Shown here: piece by piece, positions 41,582 through 52,093 of the stretch
Layout of the letters: each line of letters starts with the position of its first letter
How positions within the stretch are numbered: position 1 is the stretch's first letter
Origin: Salticus scenicus
Lineage: Eukaryota; Arthropoda; Arachnida; Araneae; Salticidae
Direction of reading: 5' to 3'
Length of the DNA stretch: 64,000 nt
Assembly: GCA_963930645.1 (NCBI GenBank)
Contig: CAWVNO010001177.1
Coordinates: 1-64,000, forward strand
The notes under the pieces: generated by a model
Databases searched by the model: none
Seen by the model: the letters and a program-made list of their open reading frames with translations, nothing else
What the model was told of the DNA's origin: nothing
Made by a program: the position numbers and the translations under genes

Positions 41582-42112
41582 TCAACATAAGCTCTCTATG
41601 GATTGCTCATTAGATAACCTACTGATGGTCATCTTCAACGGTCCGGTCATTTGAGATTTGTATAAGTCATAGTCCTCATACTCAAGCTCAAAAAATTTCC
41701 TCACCTGTAGTTGGTATGCGGCAAGGAAGTCTTCGAACTTGGTACGGGACCTTTCGACAAATCGAACACCAATGGCTTTCTCGAAGCTGAGCTTCATGTT
41801 AGCCTGGTATTTCACCATGGCCGAACCATCGAACATTTCATCAAATTCCTGTTCACCCATGAACCCTTTCAAATGATGTTTGGCTTCGCTAATGGAGAAG
41901 ATTCTCGTCTTAGCGAGCCATTTAGGTAAATCGATTTTAGGGTCCATTACGTCTCGGACGGTGAGGCCTGCATATTTTTCGGCAAATTTTAGATCTAGAG
42001 GGTGCCTCGAATAAATAGCCAGGTCCTCAGCCCGGACAAACAGGGTGCCATCAGTGGCCATTAGGCATTTAAAGGCAACGCCATAAGCATAATTTTTTAC
42101 ATGAAAAAACAT
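41582..42112 (-). CDS. BRO-N-like protein, family C (right copy)
   Basis: 176 aa, same length as 18329-18859 with about 15 substitutions, none introducing a stop. Conserved 'VAFKCLMATDGTLFVRAEDL', 'DVMDPKIDLPKWLAKTRIFS' and 'VRKFFELEYEDYDLYKSQ'. The preserved frame in a decaying locus suggests selection or very recent duplication. Confidence 0.7.
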   Translation of the reverse strand: MFFHVKNYAYGVAFKCLMATDGTLFVRAEDLAIYSRHPLDLKFAEKYAGLTVRDVMDPKIDLPKWLAKTRIFSISEAKHHLKGFMGEQEFDEMFDGSAMVKYQANMKLSFEKAIGVRFVERSRTKFEDFLAAYQLQVRKFFELEYEDYDLYKSQMTGPLKMTISRLSNEQSIESLC

Positions 42113-42190
42113 GACTGACAGAGAGCTAATGTATCTAAGCAGCTAGTAGAGAGATCGACTAGCAATTGAAGAGCTCTCGCTGGACACTCG

Positions 42191-42198
42191 TATATATA
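42191..42198 (-). promoter_or_regulatory. TATA box for right BRO-like C
   Basis: TATATATA, about 80 bp from ATG, followed upstream by ACAGGATATTATGCAAGCC repeats (42225-42440). Confidence 0.65.
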
Positions 42199-42477
42199 CC
42201 CGGTCTTATCAACAGGATCTGATAGTAAATTTCTACGAACCGCTTATCAAGAGGAAAGGCTTGCATAATATCCTGTCTCTTGAGCAATTTTTATCGATCT
42301 GATTATAACCGGGCTTCCTGCATCCTGAGGAAAGGCTTACATAATATCCTGTCAACACTTCTCGAAAAATCTTTTTATAGAGATCTGATTGTAATTTTAA
42401 TCGAAGCCGCTTATCAAGCATCCTGTCAATAGTTTCTCGAAAATCTTTTTATAGAGATCAGATCATAATAACTGGCT

Positions 42478-43200
42478 TGGCTACACTTAACCTTTAAAAA
42501 TTTTAAATTTTACATAAAAAATGTAAATTTTAAATGAAAAAATTAAATTTTTAAACTCAGATCCCTTAAATTTAGCTATTGAATCTATATATTTTACCAA
42601 GATTCATATTTATCTTATAGCTAAGCCATATCCCTTGAAAATTACAATCGGTACGCTTTCAGTGTTGGCTTGGCTACACTTAGTCTTTAAAAATTTTAAA
42701 TTTTACACAAAAAATGTAAATTTTAAACGAAAAAATTAAATTTTTAAACTCAGATCCCTTAAATTTAGCTATCGATATTTTACCAAGATTCATATTTATC
42801 TTATAGCTAAGCCATATCCCTTGAAAATTACAATCGGTACGCATTCAATGTTGGCTTGGCTACACTTAGTCTTTAAAAATTTTAAATTTTACATAAAAAA
42901 TGTAAATTTTAAATGAAAAAAATTAAATTTTAAAATTCAGATTCCTTAAATTTAGCTATCGAGTCTGTATATTTTACCAAGTTTCATATTTATCTTATAG
43001 TCTTCCATATCCCTTGAAAAATTAGAGATCAGATTATAATGACCGCCACACTTAGTCTTTAAAAATTTTAAATTTTACACAGTAAATTTTAAATGAAACA
43101 ATTAAATTTTTAAATTTAGATACCTTAAATTTGTCTATAGATATTTTATCAAAATTATCTTATAGCTAAGCCATATCCCTTGAAAATTACAAGTTCAAAT
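42478..43200. repeat. Tandem repeat, about 180 bp unit, four copies
   Basis: Inverse of the 17357-17895 array; units carry 'CTTATAGCTAAGCCATATCC' (one degenerate: 'TCTTCCATATCC'). One unit more than the left arm. Confidence 0.75.
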
Positions 43201-43232
43201 CGGTACGCATCCAATGTTGGCACTCTATCTAT

Positions 43233-43260
43233 CGCAAAAAAATGGGCCCCATTTTTTTGC
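43233..43260 (-). terminator. 3' hairpin 10, collapsed (after BRO-like B, right)
   Basis: GCAAAAAAATGGG followed directly by CCCATTTTTTTGC: the outer stem remains but the GTCGAACGA inner stem and loop are gone, relative to hairpin 2. CCAATGTTGG is kept at 43211. A natural internal deletion within the hairpin. Confidence 0.75.
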
Positions 43261-43274
43261 ACCTCGTCCTGATC

Positions 43275-43820
43275 TTAAGACGAGGATTTATAAAAGTAGG
43301 GTTTGTTTCCCACCAAAACTTTAATTTTTTTGGGGAAATACCCTAGCTCCAAGTCTCCGTACCTCTCTCCGAAAACATAGCTATCCATCGGTACAGATTG
43401 CAGGTAAGAGTCCATAGATATTTTCAAATCAGATATAAAACTCTCCATGGTAGCATTGGAAGAGCTAATGGATGCTATCTTGATACGTATGGGCCTTCTG
43501 ATGTTGAAAGTACATTCTATCGGCGACAGAATCTCGATAGGCCCCTGAAATAAGGATTGAAATTCGCCTGGATGCATATCCAACAGCGTGTTGGCATCTT
43601 CCAATCCAAAAATACGTGTCTTGGCTAGAGACGGAGGCAGGCTCAAGCCCTCGGGAGCGATGTCAGTCACTGTAAGATGGCATAAGTTTAAAACGCCAGA
43701 AGGATTTTGATAGCCCATGGTGCGAGCTACGTCTGAACCTTTGATAAAAATTTCACCGTCAAAAGTCAAAAAACAAGTAAATTTCACGTTTAACTCTTCA
43801 GCTAAAATTTGAAATATCAT
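43275..43820 (-). CDS. BRO-N-like protein, family B (right copy)
   Basis: 181 aa, same length as 16677-17222. 'DGEIFIKGSDVARTMGYQNP' is closer to the usual BRO-N D-V-A motif than the left copy. Shared 'LPPSLAKTRIFGLEDANTLL', 'GPIEILSPIEC' and the terminal 'KIKVLVGNKPYFYKSSS'. Intact. Flanked on its 3' side by the collapsed hairpin 10. Confidence 0.75.
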   Translation of the reverse strand: MIFQILAEELNVKFTCFLTFDGEIFIKGSDVARTMGYQNPSGVLNLCHLTVTDIAPEGLSLPPSLAKTRIFGLEDANTLLDMHPGEFQSLFQGPIEILSPIECTFNIRRPIRIKIASISSSNATMESFISDLKISMDSYLQSVPMDSYVFGERYGDLELGYFPKKIKVLVGNKPYFYKSSS

Positions 43821-43847
43821 TTTGGAGCTTTTAGAATATCAAGCAGT

Positions 43848-43884
43848 CAGAATGAAATGTCTCGTCCAGCAGCCTGTATTTATA
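43848..43884 (-). promoter_or_regulatory. Core promoter for right BRO-like B
   Basis: TATAAATA (43877-43884) and TCATTCTG (43848-43855) on the minus strand. Confidence 0.7.
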
Positions 43885-44107
43885 CTAGCAGCAATCTCTA
43901 TTTCTATCTAAATTTCTTATCGACATCCTCTGACGCACATCCTCTTACGCACGTCCTGTAGATTATGCAAGATCCCGCTCAAACGACAAATTAATTCTAA
44001 AAATAAGTTTATCGAGGCTTACATAATATCCTGTCAACAGCTAGAAGAATTTTATCAGAAGGTCACGTTTTCTAAGAAAGCTTGCTAAAATTAGGTCGCG
44101 AATCGGG

Positions 44108-44115
44108 TATATATA
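44108..44115 (+). promoter_or_regulatory. TATA box for right BRO-like A
   Basis: TATATATA, 52 bp upstream of ATG; sequence between mirrors 16352-16409. Confidence 0.7.
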
Positions 44116-44166
44116 CGAGCTGCCTCTAAGAGCCTGCATCATTTTGACTTCTGTTGCTATTAAGTC

Positions 44167-44712
44167 ATGCTATTCACAATTGAACATCCACAGCTGGATG
44201 CTAAAATCTTATTCGTAGTCTCTGCGGATGGACTTTTGTTCGTCAGGGCCTCTGATGTGGCCAAGCTGATGGGTAAGGGTAGCGCATACGTAAAAAAAAC
44301 TACCAAGCTAAAGGTGAGGGACCTCGTTTACAAAAGGTTCAGGATACCTGTCTCTTTAGCTAATACCTGGGTGTATCCAATAGAAGAGATTCATTTCGGA
44401 GATGCGCTGTCGACCATGGGTTTTGAGGCCATGATGAAATCTGCTAAGATTGACATCTTAGATCCTATAGTGCCAACTGCATGCATCCATAAAGCAGTCA
44501 GAATTCGGATCGTGAGGAATTCTGATGTCTTCATAGATGAATTCTTAAAGGATTTCATAGAAAGAACCAAGCTGTTCTATGATGGAGACCACGATGATGA
44601 CCCTCGCCTACACGAAGATAGATTTGAGACTATTTCTTGGACAGACACCCCTCCGTCCAAAATCAAAGTCTTCGTGGGGAATCGATCTCGCTGGTATAAA
44701 CTGATGCCTTAG
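44167..44712 (+). CDS. BRO-N-like protein, family A (right copy)
   Basis: 181 aa; the first 36 residues and residues 138-171 are identical to the left copy, with changes clustered in the middle (37-137). That uneven pattern suggests gene conversion or constraint at both ends. Features are as for 15806-16351, including 'ASDVAKLMG' and the C-terminal 'SRWYKLMP'. Confidence 0.75.
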   Translation: MLFTIEHPQLDAKILFVVSADGLLFVRASDVAKLMGKGSAYVKKTTKLKVRDLVYKRFRIPVSLANTWVYPIEEIHFGDALSTMGFEAMMKSAKIDILDPIVPTACIHKAVRIRIVRNSDVFIDEFLKDFIERTKLFYDGDHDDDPRLHEDRFETISWTDTPPSKIKVFVGNRSRWYKLMP

Positions 44713-44730
44713 AGATTTAAATTGGAGGGG

Positions 44731-44805
44731 GCAAAAAAATGGGCCGAACGAAGCGTCTCATGGCAGATTTCTGTCGTTGACGCTTCGTTCGGCCCATTTT
44801 TTTGC
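44731..44805 (+). terminator. 3' hairpin 11 (after right BRO-like A)
   Basis: ATGGGCCGAACGAAGCGTC stem, loop with GGCAGATTTCTGTC inner pairs; CCAATATTGGATG at about 44819. Confidence 0.85.
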
Positions 44806-45069
44806 GACGGTAGTAAGCCAATATTGGATGGGTAAAAATTGAGACTTTGAATGGGGTCTCTGAGATAGATAATATTAATATTTCAATATTGAAACGATAC
44901 TAATGCCTTTGAATCTGAGATAGCTAATGTCTTTGACTCTGAGATAGAAATTTACAATATTGAATAAGGACATTTTTTTAAATGAATGCCGTACCAATAT
45001 TGAATATATTTTTTAACGATTCGATAAACAAATAATATATTTAAATTAAATATTTAAAGAATAAAATAT

Positions 45070-45260
45070 TTATATAGTCAATCTGAAGGATTGCATAACT
45101 CATTTTCTACGAAAACAGGATGAGATAAGGCTTTTTATAGAATAATTTATCGCTGGATATTGCATAACTCATTTGCATTGAAAACAGGATACTGAACACG
45201 GAAACAGGATGTAGTAAAGATATTTATAGACGCTGAAACAAATAAGTATTGCTGGACAAT
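45070..45260. promoter_or_regulatory. Orphan ETS/C-EBP-like cluster
   Basis: GGATTGCATAACTCATTTTC and related units, ending in 'TATTGCTGGACAATGATAG'. No gene follows; probably a left-over promoter region. Confidence 0.4.
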
Positions 45261-45327
45261 GATAGTGTATATACTTTAGCATGATATATGTGTTAGCAAG
45301 AGTTAATCAACTAATCGACCAACCTTG

Positions 45328-45373
<46 letters not shown>

Positions 45374-45390
45374 TTTTTTTTTTTTTTTTT
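45328..45390. repeat. A(n)T(n) palindrome 21
   Basis: Flanks CGACCAACCTTG and CAAGGTTGGTTG; right flank followed by an orphan TTTATAAATAGCTGTACTCA promoter with no ORF. Confidence 0.85.
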
Positions 45391-45939
45391 CAAGGTTGGT
45401 TGATTGGTTGATTGACTCGGATTCATTCTTTATAAATAGCTGTACTCAAACCTTCATTCCTTCATTCTGTCTGAATCTCTTCTAGCATCAACCTTCTACT
45501 AAAACACTCCTAACATTAAGATACTTTAGCATGATTGGTTGATTGGTTAATGTCTTTAAATCTGAGATAGAAATTTACAATATTGAATAAGGGCATTTTT
45601 TAAATGAATGCTGTACCAATATTGAATATATTTTTTTAACGATTCGATAAACAAATAATATATTTTTAACTATTCGATAAACAAATAATATATATTTTTT
45701 AACGATTCGATAAACAAATAAAATATTTAAATAATAAATATTTTATTATTAAAATAAAATATTTAAATAATAAATATTTTATTATTAAAATAAAATATTT
45801 AAATAATATATTTAAATTCTAAATATTTATTATTCGAACCGAACGTGAACAATTCTGGCGGGGTGGAGTTGCTCGAAGAATAAATCTGGCGACTGTCTGA
45901 TAGACCTTTATATGCCGTAAAGAAGTAGGTTCACCCAGC

Positions 45940-46535
45940 TTTGCGGTACTTGGCATAGGAGCTGTAGTTTGAATAGAATACCCTCGTAACTGTAATCTTT
46001 AAATCTTAATTGTAAAAATTTACATGCTTAAATTTCTAATGTCTCGTCAACGTTGCTGAGATTTGCGGTACTTGGCATAGGAGCTGTAGTTTGAATAGAT
46101 TGTAACTGTAATCTTTAAATCCTAATTGTAAAAATTTACATGCTTAAATTTCTAATGTCTCGTCAACGTTGCTGAGATTTGCGGTACTTGGCATAGGAGC
46201 TGTAGTTTGAATACCCTCGTAACTGTAATCTTTAAATCTTAATTGTAAACATTTACATGCTTAAATTTCTAATGTCTCGTCAACGTTGCTGAGATTTTCA
46301 GTACTTGGCATAAGAGCTGTAGTTTGAATAGATCATAACTGTAATCTTTAAATCTTAATTGTAAAAATTTACATGCTTAAATTTCTAATGTCTCGTCAAC
46401 GTTGCTGAGATTTTCGGTACTTTGGCATAGGAGCTGTAATTTGAATAGATCGTAACTGTAATTTTTAAATCTTAATTGTAAAAATTTACATGACTGCATG
46501 CTTTAATTTCTAATGTCTCGTCAGCGTCTATTATT
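45940..46535. repeat. Five-copy tandem repeat, about 115 bp
   Basis: Units share GCGGTACTTGGCATAGGAGC, 'TAACTGTAATCTTTAAATC' and 'TAATGTCTCGTCAACGTTGC'. Two further copies of its first part lie at 47010-47220. First repeat outside the inverted duplication. Confidence 0.85.
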
Positions 46536-46549
46536 GGACTCGTCTGATT

Positions 46550-46750
46550 TTGACATGAGATGTCTCGGACAGGGACCATTCCAAGAGGTGCAATCGAAAG
46601 CTTAAATTTCATGCGACTATTCTTTTTCGGTCTTGGCTGAGTATGTACGTAATTTGGACAACGACGCAAAGGCTGAAATGCTAAATTTAAAACAACAAAT
46701 GTTTGACTTGCAATCCAAATTGAATGTAGATATTGCACTCTTGAAAAACT
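46550..46750. pseudogene. Decayed coding remnants (two fragments)
   Basis: 46550-46615 matches 55529-55605 (shared 'CCATTCCAAGAGGTGCAATC'; minus-strand reading 'MKFKLSIAPLGM' in both). 46650-46750 (+) reads 'DNDAKAEMLNLKQQMFDLQS', a coiled-coil segment also present at 58315-58440. No intact frame. Confidence 0.6.
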
Positions 46751-47009
46751 AAGATTGGGAATTTTGACGTGAGAAGGCTCAAATTAGAGATGGGCAGATC
46801 CAAAATTAAATCCGTTTATCATGTCCGTCTCAAACTAAATGGCTACACAATAGGCTTAATAATTTTTTTTTTTAATGGATAAGGTTAGGCGACGACAGTT
46901 TTTAAATGAATGCTGTACCAATCTTAACGATTCCATAAACATATAAAATATTTAAATTCTAAAAATTTATTATTTAAATCTGAAAGGGTGAAGTTGCTCG
47001 AAAATTATT

Positions 47010-47220
47010 GCTGGTGACTGTCTGATAGACCTTTAGATGCGTAAAGTAATAGGTTCACCCAGCTTTGCGGTACTTGGCATAGGAGCTATCGTTTGAATTT
47101 CTGAAAGGGTGAAATATGCTCGAAAAGTATTGCTGGTGACTGTCTGATAGACCTTTAGATGCGTAAAGAAGTAGGTTCACCCAGCTTTGCGGTACTTGGC
47201 ATAGGAGCTGTAGTGAAATC
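47010..47220. repeat. Two partial copies of the 115-bp repeat family
   Basis: Share GTGACTGTCTGATAGACC and GCTTTGCGGTACTTGGCATA; the GACTGTCTGATAGACC string is also the first sequence outside the right arm at 45891. Confidence 0.7.
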
Positions 47221-47476
47221 AGAATGAGGTCATAGGTTTTTATAGATTATCATGAAGCCAGACGGTTGCTGGACAAACGCAATGATGATTTGGATACGTT
47301 AGCCATATTATACTGATTCATTAGACATTATGCTGGATACCGGTATTTTATTTAAAATGTTTTAAAACGGAGACATGATATATATATAGGCCACACCAAA
47401 AAACTAATGTTGCTTAAATGAATCCGTTAAGTTAAAGATACTGCTCCGTCCTTGAAGATGTGTTCAAGGTCACACG

Positions 47477-47490
47477 AAAAAAAAAATAAT

Positions 47491-47520
<30 letters not shown>
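47477..47520. repeat. A(n)T(n) palindrome 22
   Basis: Half-ends: TTCAAGGTCACACG on the left, AGGTGCCACGCCCACCC on the right. Core has AATAATAATT. Confidence 0.8.
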
Positions 47521-47521
<1 letters not shown>

Positions 47522-47524
47522 GGT

Positions 47525-48060
47525 GCCACGCCCACCCTTGAAGCTTGTCTATATTTACTACGGCTAACATGACTACACTCTCATTGTGTCTCGACATTTG
47601 CCTGCAACGGTCGTCTAGTCACTATGTCTCGTAATGTGTTTTGAGCAAGATGTACATTGATGGACACTAGAGAGTTAAATTTTTCTATAAAAGCCTATGA
47701 TCTATTCTGATTTCATGAAAACCTGCAATATCATGTCATTTGTCAGACAAAAGTCTATAAAATCTTGTTTTCAAAGCCAATATTGTATAAATATCGCTAT
47801 CCCATCCTGTTTTAAAGGAAATGGGTTTAGACATCAGGAGCTAGTTTATGCATGACCTTACAGTAGAAGAAATAAATTCCACTCCCACCCACCCTAATAG
47901 ATATACTATATATATACTATATATATAGACTGCAGCGCCATCTACAATGATTGGCTAAAGAAATATAGCTTTAGCAGCCAACTGAGAAATATAGCTTTAG
48001 CGGTCAACTGAGAAATATAACTTTAGTAGCCAACTGAGAAATATAACTTTAGAAATATAA
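47525..48060 (+). promoter_or_regulatory. Conserved intergenic block with CTCF-like core, copy 3
   Basis: Full block: GCCACGCCCACCC, CTATATTTACTACGGCTAAC, CAACGGTCGTCTAGTC, CTCCCACCCACCC, GACTGCAGCGCCATCTACA (47928-47946), then tandem 'GCCAACTGAGAAATATAACT' units. Confidence 0.65.
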
Positions 48061-48110
48061 CTTTAGAAATCAACTTCATCAACCAACCAACCAACCAACC
48101 AACCAACTGT

Positions 48111-48160
48111 AAAAAAAAAAAAAAAAAAAAAAAAATAATTTTTTTTTTTTTTTTTTTTTT
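48111..48160. repeat. A(n)T(n) palindrome 23
   Basis: CAACCAACCAACTGT on the left; CGTGTGACCTTGTGACCTTG on the right (hybrid). Confidence 0.85.
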
Positions 48161-48229
48161 CGTGTGACCTTGTGACCTTGATAGCTTTATAGCGCCTATA
48201 TAAGCAGCTGACAAATCTCATTTTCTAAC

Positions 48230-49236
48230 ATTACTCCTACATATGTGGCGACAACGATGAAAGGGTTTTGAAAATAGCTGGTCTGAAGACTCTCTGCAAA
48301 GTCCAGGTAACTATGTTATTTTTTTTTTAAATGTAGTTTAATATTTTTCGTTTTCGCAGATTACCTTATGAAGGCCTTGCCTCTGAAAATATTGTCTGGA
48401 TGGCTTCGTCTCTGAATCTATATAATTATTAATAAAATATTTTAAATTCTAAGGCCTAAATTTACAACATTAGTATGAAATCTTGTAAATTTATAGGATA
48501 CTCACGGGTCAATTTTAGTTTTTTCGATAACAAGTTTGAACGAAGGGCTTACCCTTGGAAAATATCAAAGGATTCTCTGCAAAGTCGACGCAAAGATTTT
48601 TTTCTTAAATGTAGTTTAACCTACTGATCAGACATCGATATTAAATTTTTAATCGTGTAAGATTGACACCGATTAGCCTTGCTGTTTGGATTCTAAAGAA
48701 ATCATTGGGCCTATCCAAAATAATTTTCGTAGACCCAAGGCTTAAAGTATTGTTTCCTAAACCAAGAGGATGTCCAAACTCGATACGGACTGAGGGTTTT
48801 CAAAATATCAGAATCGATTATGGACACTGAAAATTTATATTTTTAAGGAGATATTTTATAAGGATGAGCTTGTCATGTAGAAGGTTTATTTTTCCCTACA
48901 GAAAATCCTTATGTAAATGTATTTTAGGGAAAACGTAGGGATAAACCAAATTTCAGTATATACTAATTTTCTGATTTTTTTCCCTAAATTATCCCTACTA
49001 ATATCTTTAGAAATTTATTACATATCTTATACTTATATTTATATTTATATTTATATTAATATTATATAAGTATAAGTATATAATATAATATAATATAATA
49101 TAATATAGTATAAATAGTATATATGTATATAAGTATATATGTATATAAATATGTATATAATATAATATAATATAATATAATATAATATAATATTTAGTAT
49201 ATAATATTTAGTATATAATATATAATATAAAATATA

Positions 49237-49267
<31 letters not shown>

Positions 49268-50455
49268 TTCTATCCATTTCTATAGGGTAGCTACGATTCA
49301 TGCTCCTACCTTCTCCTATTTTGCTCCGACTTGCTTTTTGTGGCAACGAGCTTCAAGGTCACACGTTTTTTTTTAATGCTACCTTGTTAGCTTTATAGAT
49401 TGGGGGTCGGTGTAAATTAGAGACATATATATTTTCAGCTATACTAATAATTGAGTATGAAATAAAATATTTTTTTATCTGTATTTAAACATGCAGACAT
49501 TTTCCGCGGAGCGGAAAATGTCTGCTTGTTTAAATACAGATAAAAAAATATTTTATTTCTATTTCTTTTAAAGTCTAATGTATAAATTTACAATATTAGT
49601 ATATATTTTTTTTTAATTTATAGCATATTCACAGTTTAGTTTTGTTTTTTTCGACAACAAGTTTTGATAGAGGGGCATAGGCTTTGAAAATATTAACTGG
49701 CAGAAAATATCTGCATGTTTAAATACAGATTTAAAAAATATTTTATTTCTATTTATTTTAAATTCTAATGTATAAATTTACAATATTAGCATATTTTTTT
49801 TTAATGTATAGCGTACTCACGAGTTAATTTTGGTTTTTTCGACAACAAGTTTTGATAGAGGGTCTTAGGCTTTGAAAATATTAACTGGTCTCTCTGCAAA
49901 GTCTAAACAATTAGCTTTGCTGGACAACCTTTGAATTTTTACCGACAAGGTTCTATATAAGCATTAGCTTGCCTGAAAGACAGTTTTTTCTGATAATTGT
50001 GTCAATATTAATTTTTGGATCGATGGGTTAAAATGCTCGAATAATATCGCTGGCGACTGTGTCTGAGACCTGTGTTTATCGTAAATATGAGACTCCAGCT
50101 ATATTTGAGGTACTTGAGGGTGGGGTTTAGAAATACATCGGTTCGTAGAAAATAGGCAGACATGTTATTGTAGTCTACGTAGGCTTTTTATTTAAAATGT
50201 TTTACCGTACAATGGATGATTTGAATCTCGTCACGATTTTGGATGGATTTCTTTAGACCCGGTAGGCCAGCAAGGCTAAAATTTATATAAAGCCAAGCCA
50301 GGCTTTTCCAAACGGATGTCGTTGGCAGACAAAATGAGATGTGGGCACTTTAACGATTCTATATATAGGCCACATGAAAAAATTAATGTTGAATAAATGA
50401 ATCCGTCAAGTTAAAGATACTGCTCCGTCCTTGAAGATGTATTCAAGGTCACACG
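48230..50455. other. Gene-poor repeats, about 2.2 kb
   Basis: No supported ORF. Three loosely tandem copies of 'AATTTACAATATTAG..' plus 'TTTTCGACAACAAGTTTTGA' (about 48420, 49570, 49750), a TAATATAATA microsatellite (49020-49245), an A run without T partner (49242-49267), and the MITE-like palindrome. Another copy of the repeat is at 60350-60500. Confidence 0.55.
49459..49559. mobile_element. 101-bp perfect palindrome (MITE-like), copy 2
   Basis: GAAATAAAATATTTTTTTAT ... ATTTTATTTC with centre TTTTCCGCGGAGCGGAAAA. Same element as 40195-40287. Partial copies at 49700-49750 and 60295-60350. Confidence 0.75.

Positions 50456-50518
<63 letters not shown>
50456..50518. repeat. A(n)T(n) palindrome 24
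   Basis: TTCAAGGTCACACG / AGGTGCCACGCCCACCC, as at palindrome 22. Confidence 0.85.
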
Positions 50519-50519
<1 letters not shown>

Positions 50520-50520
<1 letters not shown>

Positions 50521-51070
50521 GTGCCACGCCCACCCTTGAAGCTTGTCTATATATACTATGGCTAACATGACTACACTCTCATTGTGTCTCGACATTTGCC
50601 TGCAACGGTCGTCTATTCACTATGTCTCGTAATGTGTTTTGAGCAAGATGTACATTGATGGAGACTAGAGAGTTAAATTTTTCTATAAAAGCCTATGATC
50701 TATTCTGATTTCATGAAAACCTGCAATATCATGTCATTTGTCAGACAAAAGTCTATAAAATCTTGTTTTCAAAGCCAATATTGTATAAATAACGCTATCC
50801 CCATCCTATTTTAAAGGAAATGGGTTTAGACATCAGGAGCTAGTTTATGCATGACCTTACAGTAGAAGAAATAAATTCCACTCCCACCCACCCTAATAGA
50901 TATACTATATATATAGACTGCAGCGCCATCTACAATGATTGGATAAAGAAATATAATTTTAGAGGCCAACTGAGAAAAATAACTTTAGCGACCAACTGAG
51001 AAATATAACTTTAGCTGCCAACTGAGAAATATAACTTTAGCAGCCAGCTGAGAAATATAACTTAAGAATC
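50520..51070 (+). promoter_or_regulatory. Conserved intergenic block with CTCF-like core, copy 4
   Basis: Near-identical to 47525-48060; core GACTGCAGCGCCATCTACA at 50917-50935. Confidence 0.65.
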
Positions 51071-51095
51071 CAACTTCATCAACCAACCAACCAAC

Positions 51096-51098
<3 letters not shown>

Positions 51099-51139
<41 letters not shown>

Positions 51140-51171
51140 TTTTGTTTTTTTTTTTTTTTTTTTTTTTTTTT
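51099..51171. repeat. A(n)T(n) palindrome 25
   Basis: CAACCAACCAACTGT / CGGTGGGCGTGGC; a single G in the T run. The right side is the promoter of the next gene. Confidence 0.85.
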
Positions 51172-51172
51172 C

Positions 51173-51223
51173 GGTGGGCGTGGCTTCGCTATAAATTTCT
51201 CAGTGCAATCGTGCCTATATAAA
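51173..51223 (+). promoter_or_regulatory. Promoter of helical protein H1
   Basis: GGTGGGCGTGGC at 51173, then TATAAATTTC and TATATAAA at 51216; ATG at 51258. Confidence 0.65.
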
Positions 51224-51257
51224 TGCGGGTTTGTGTTCTAAAAGATTCATTGGCATC

Positions 51258-51782
51258 ATGTCTGTCCAAAATGAGTTTCGTGCTCTACTCCGTGAATGCG
51301 TTAGTCTCGCCTATCGTCAAGAAACCTCTGAAGTCTTGTTGAAATCTAATTTTGGCTGCTCTATTTTAAAAATGCTCACAGCGTATTTTCAGAATAACTC
51401 TATCCATTCGAAGGCTAAACTCGATACGCCCGAAAAGGCATTTAGAATGTTGAAAGGTCAATTGCAATGCATAGCATATTATGACTACGATAAAATGTCT
51501 CCTGATATTAAAAATCTGTTCGCTGAAGATATTGTGCTGCCTGGCCAATGCTGTTATCAAGTTTGGATTCTACAATGCTTAATTGTTACAGCATGCATTG
51601 TTGCAGATTGCTGGACAAATTGCAATGTGGATATGTTTGATGTGGCTTTTGAAACGCTGATAGACATGTTGAACACTTATGGCTATATTGCCTGCATTGA
51701 ACGCGACCTAAATCGCAACTGCGATCCGTTTAGTAATCCGAGCGAAATTGTCTTGTTCGCCGGTCTAAAAATAACCAATTAG
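51258..51782 (+). CDS. Small all-helical protein H1 (family H)
   Basis: 174 aa from ATG 51258 (the frame is open to a TTG at 51231). Predicted all-alpha: 'NEFRALLRECVSLAYRQ', 'SILKMLTAYFQ', 'AFRMLKGQLQCIAYY', a hydrophobic central helix 'YQVWILQCLIVTACIVADCW', and 'ALIDML'-like helix ending 'IERDLNRNCDPFSNP'. Family members at 53232 and 62962. The helix order and W-x(8-9)-G-x(3)-L/E-type central helix are reminiscent of Bcl-2-like folds (G replaced by A here), but no BH3 motif is certain. Function unproven. Confidence 0.6.
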   Translation: MSVQNEFRALLRECVSLAYRQETSEVLLKSNFGCSILKMLTAYFQNNSIHSKAKLDTPEKAFRMLKGQLQCIAYYDYDKMSPDIKNLFAEDIVLPGQCCYQVWILQCLIVTACIVADCWTNCNVDMFDVAFETLIDMLNTYGYIACIERDLNRNCDPFSNPSEIVLFAGLKITN

Positions 51783-51789
51783 AAAAAAA

Positions 51790-52045
51790 TATCTTTATAT
51801 TGACTTAAGCATATATATAGAATTCGCTGCATAATATCCTGTCAACAGTTTTTTTATAAATCTGATTATAATTTTAGCCGCTTCCTACATGCATCCTGTT
51901 TTCAAAGACTTATGCAACTCGTATAAATAACTTTATCTCATCCTGCTTTAAAGGTCAAGGCCTCATCCTGTTTTCTTGGACTTATGTAACTCATATAAAT
52001 AACTTTATCGCATCCTGTTTTAAAAGATATGCTTCTACTATAAAA
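51790..52045 (+). promoter_or_regulatory. Upstream region of BRO-RING gene
   Basis: Three related units 'CATCCTG(C/T)TTT(A/C)AA' with 'CTCATATAAATAACTTTATC'; TATAAAAG at 52039-52046 lies 48 bp before the ATG. Confidence 0.6.
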
Positions 52046-52093
52046 GCCGGTGCTCAGCGCTTGTAATTTCAATTGCTCACTTGCTCTCAAGTC

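Larger units (their letters stand above)
30650..45893. repeat. Right arm of giant imperfect inverted duplication
   Basis: Mirror image of 15125-29150. About 1.2 kb longer, because of the 353-aa gene region (31.6-35 kb), a triplicated palindrome (38.9-39.8 kb) and a MITE-like palindrome, offset by loss of the satellite array and BRO-like D. Both ligase loss and repeat expansion are on this side. Confidence 0.85.
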
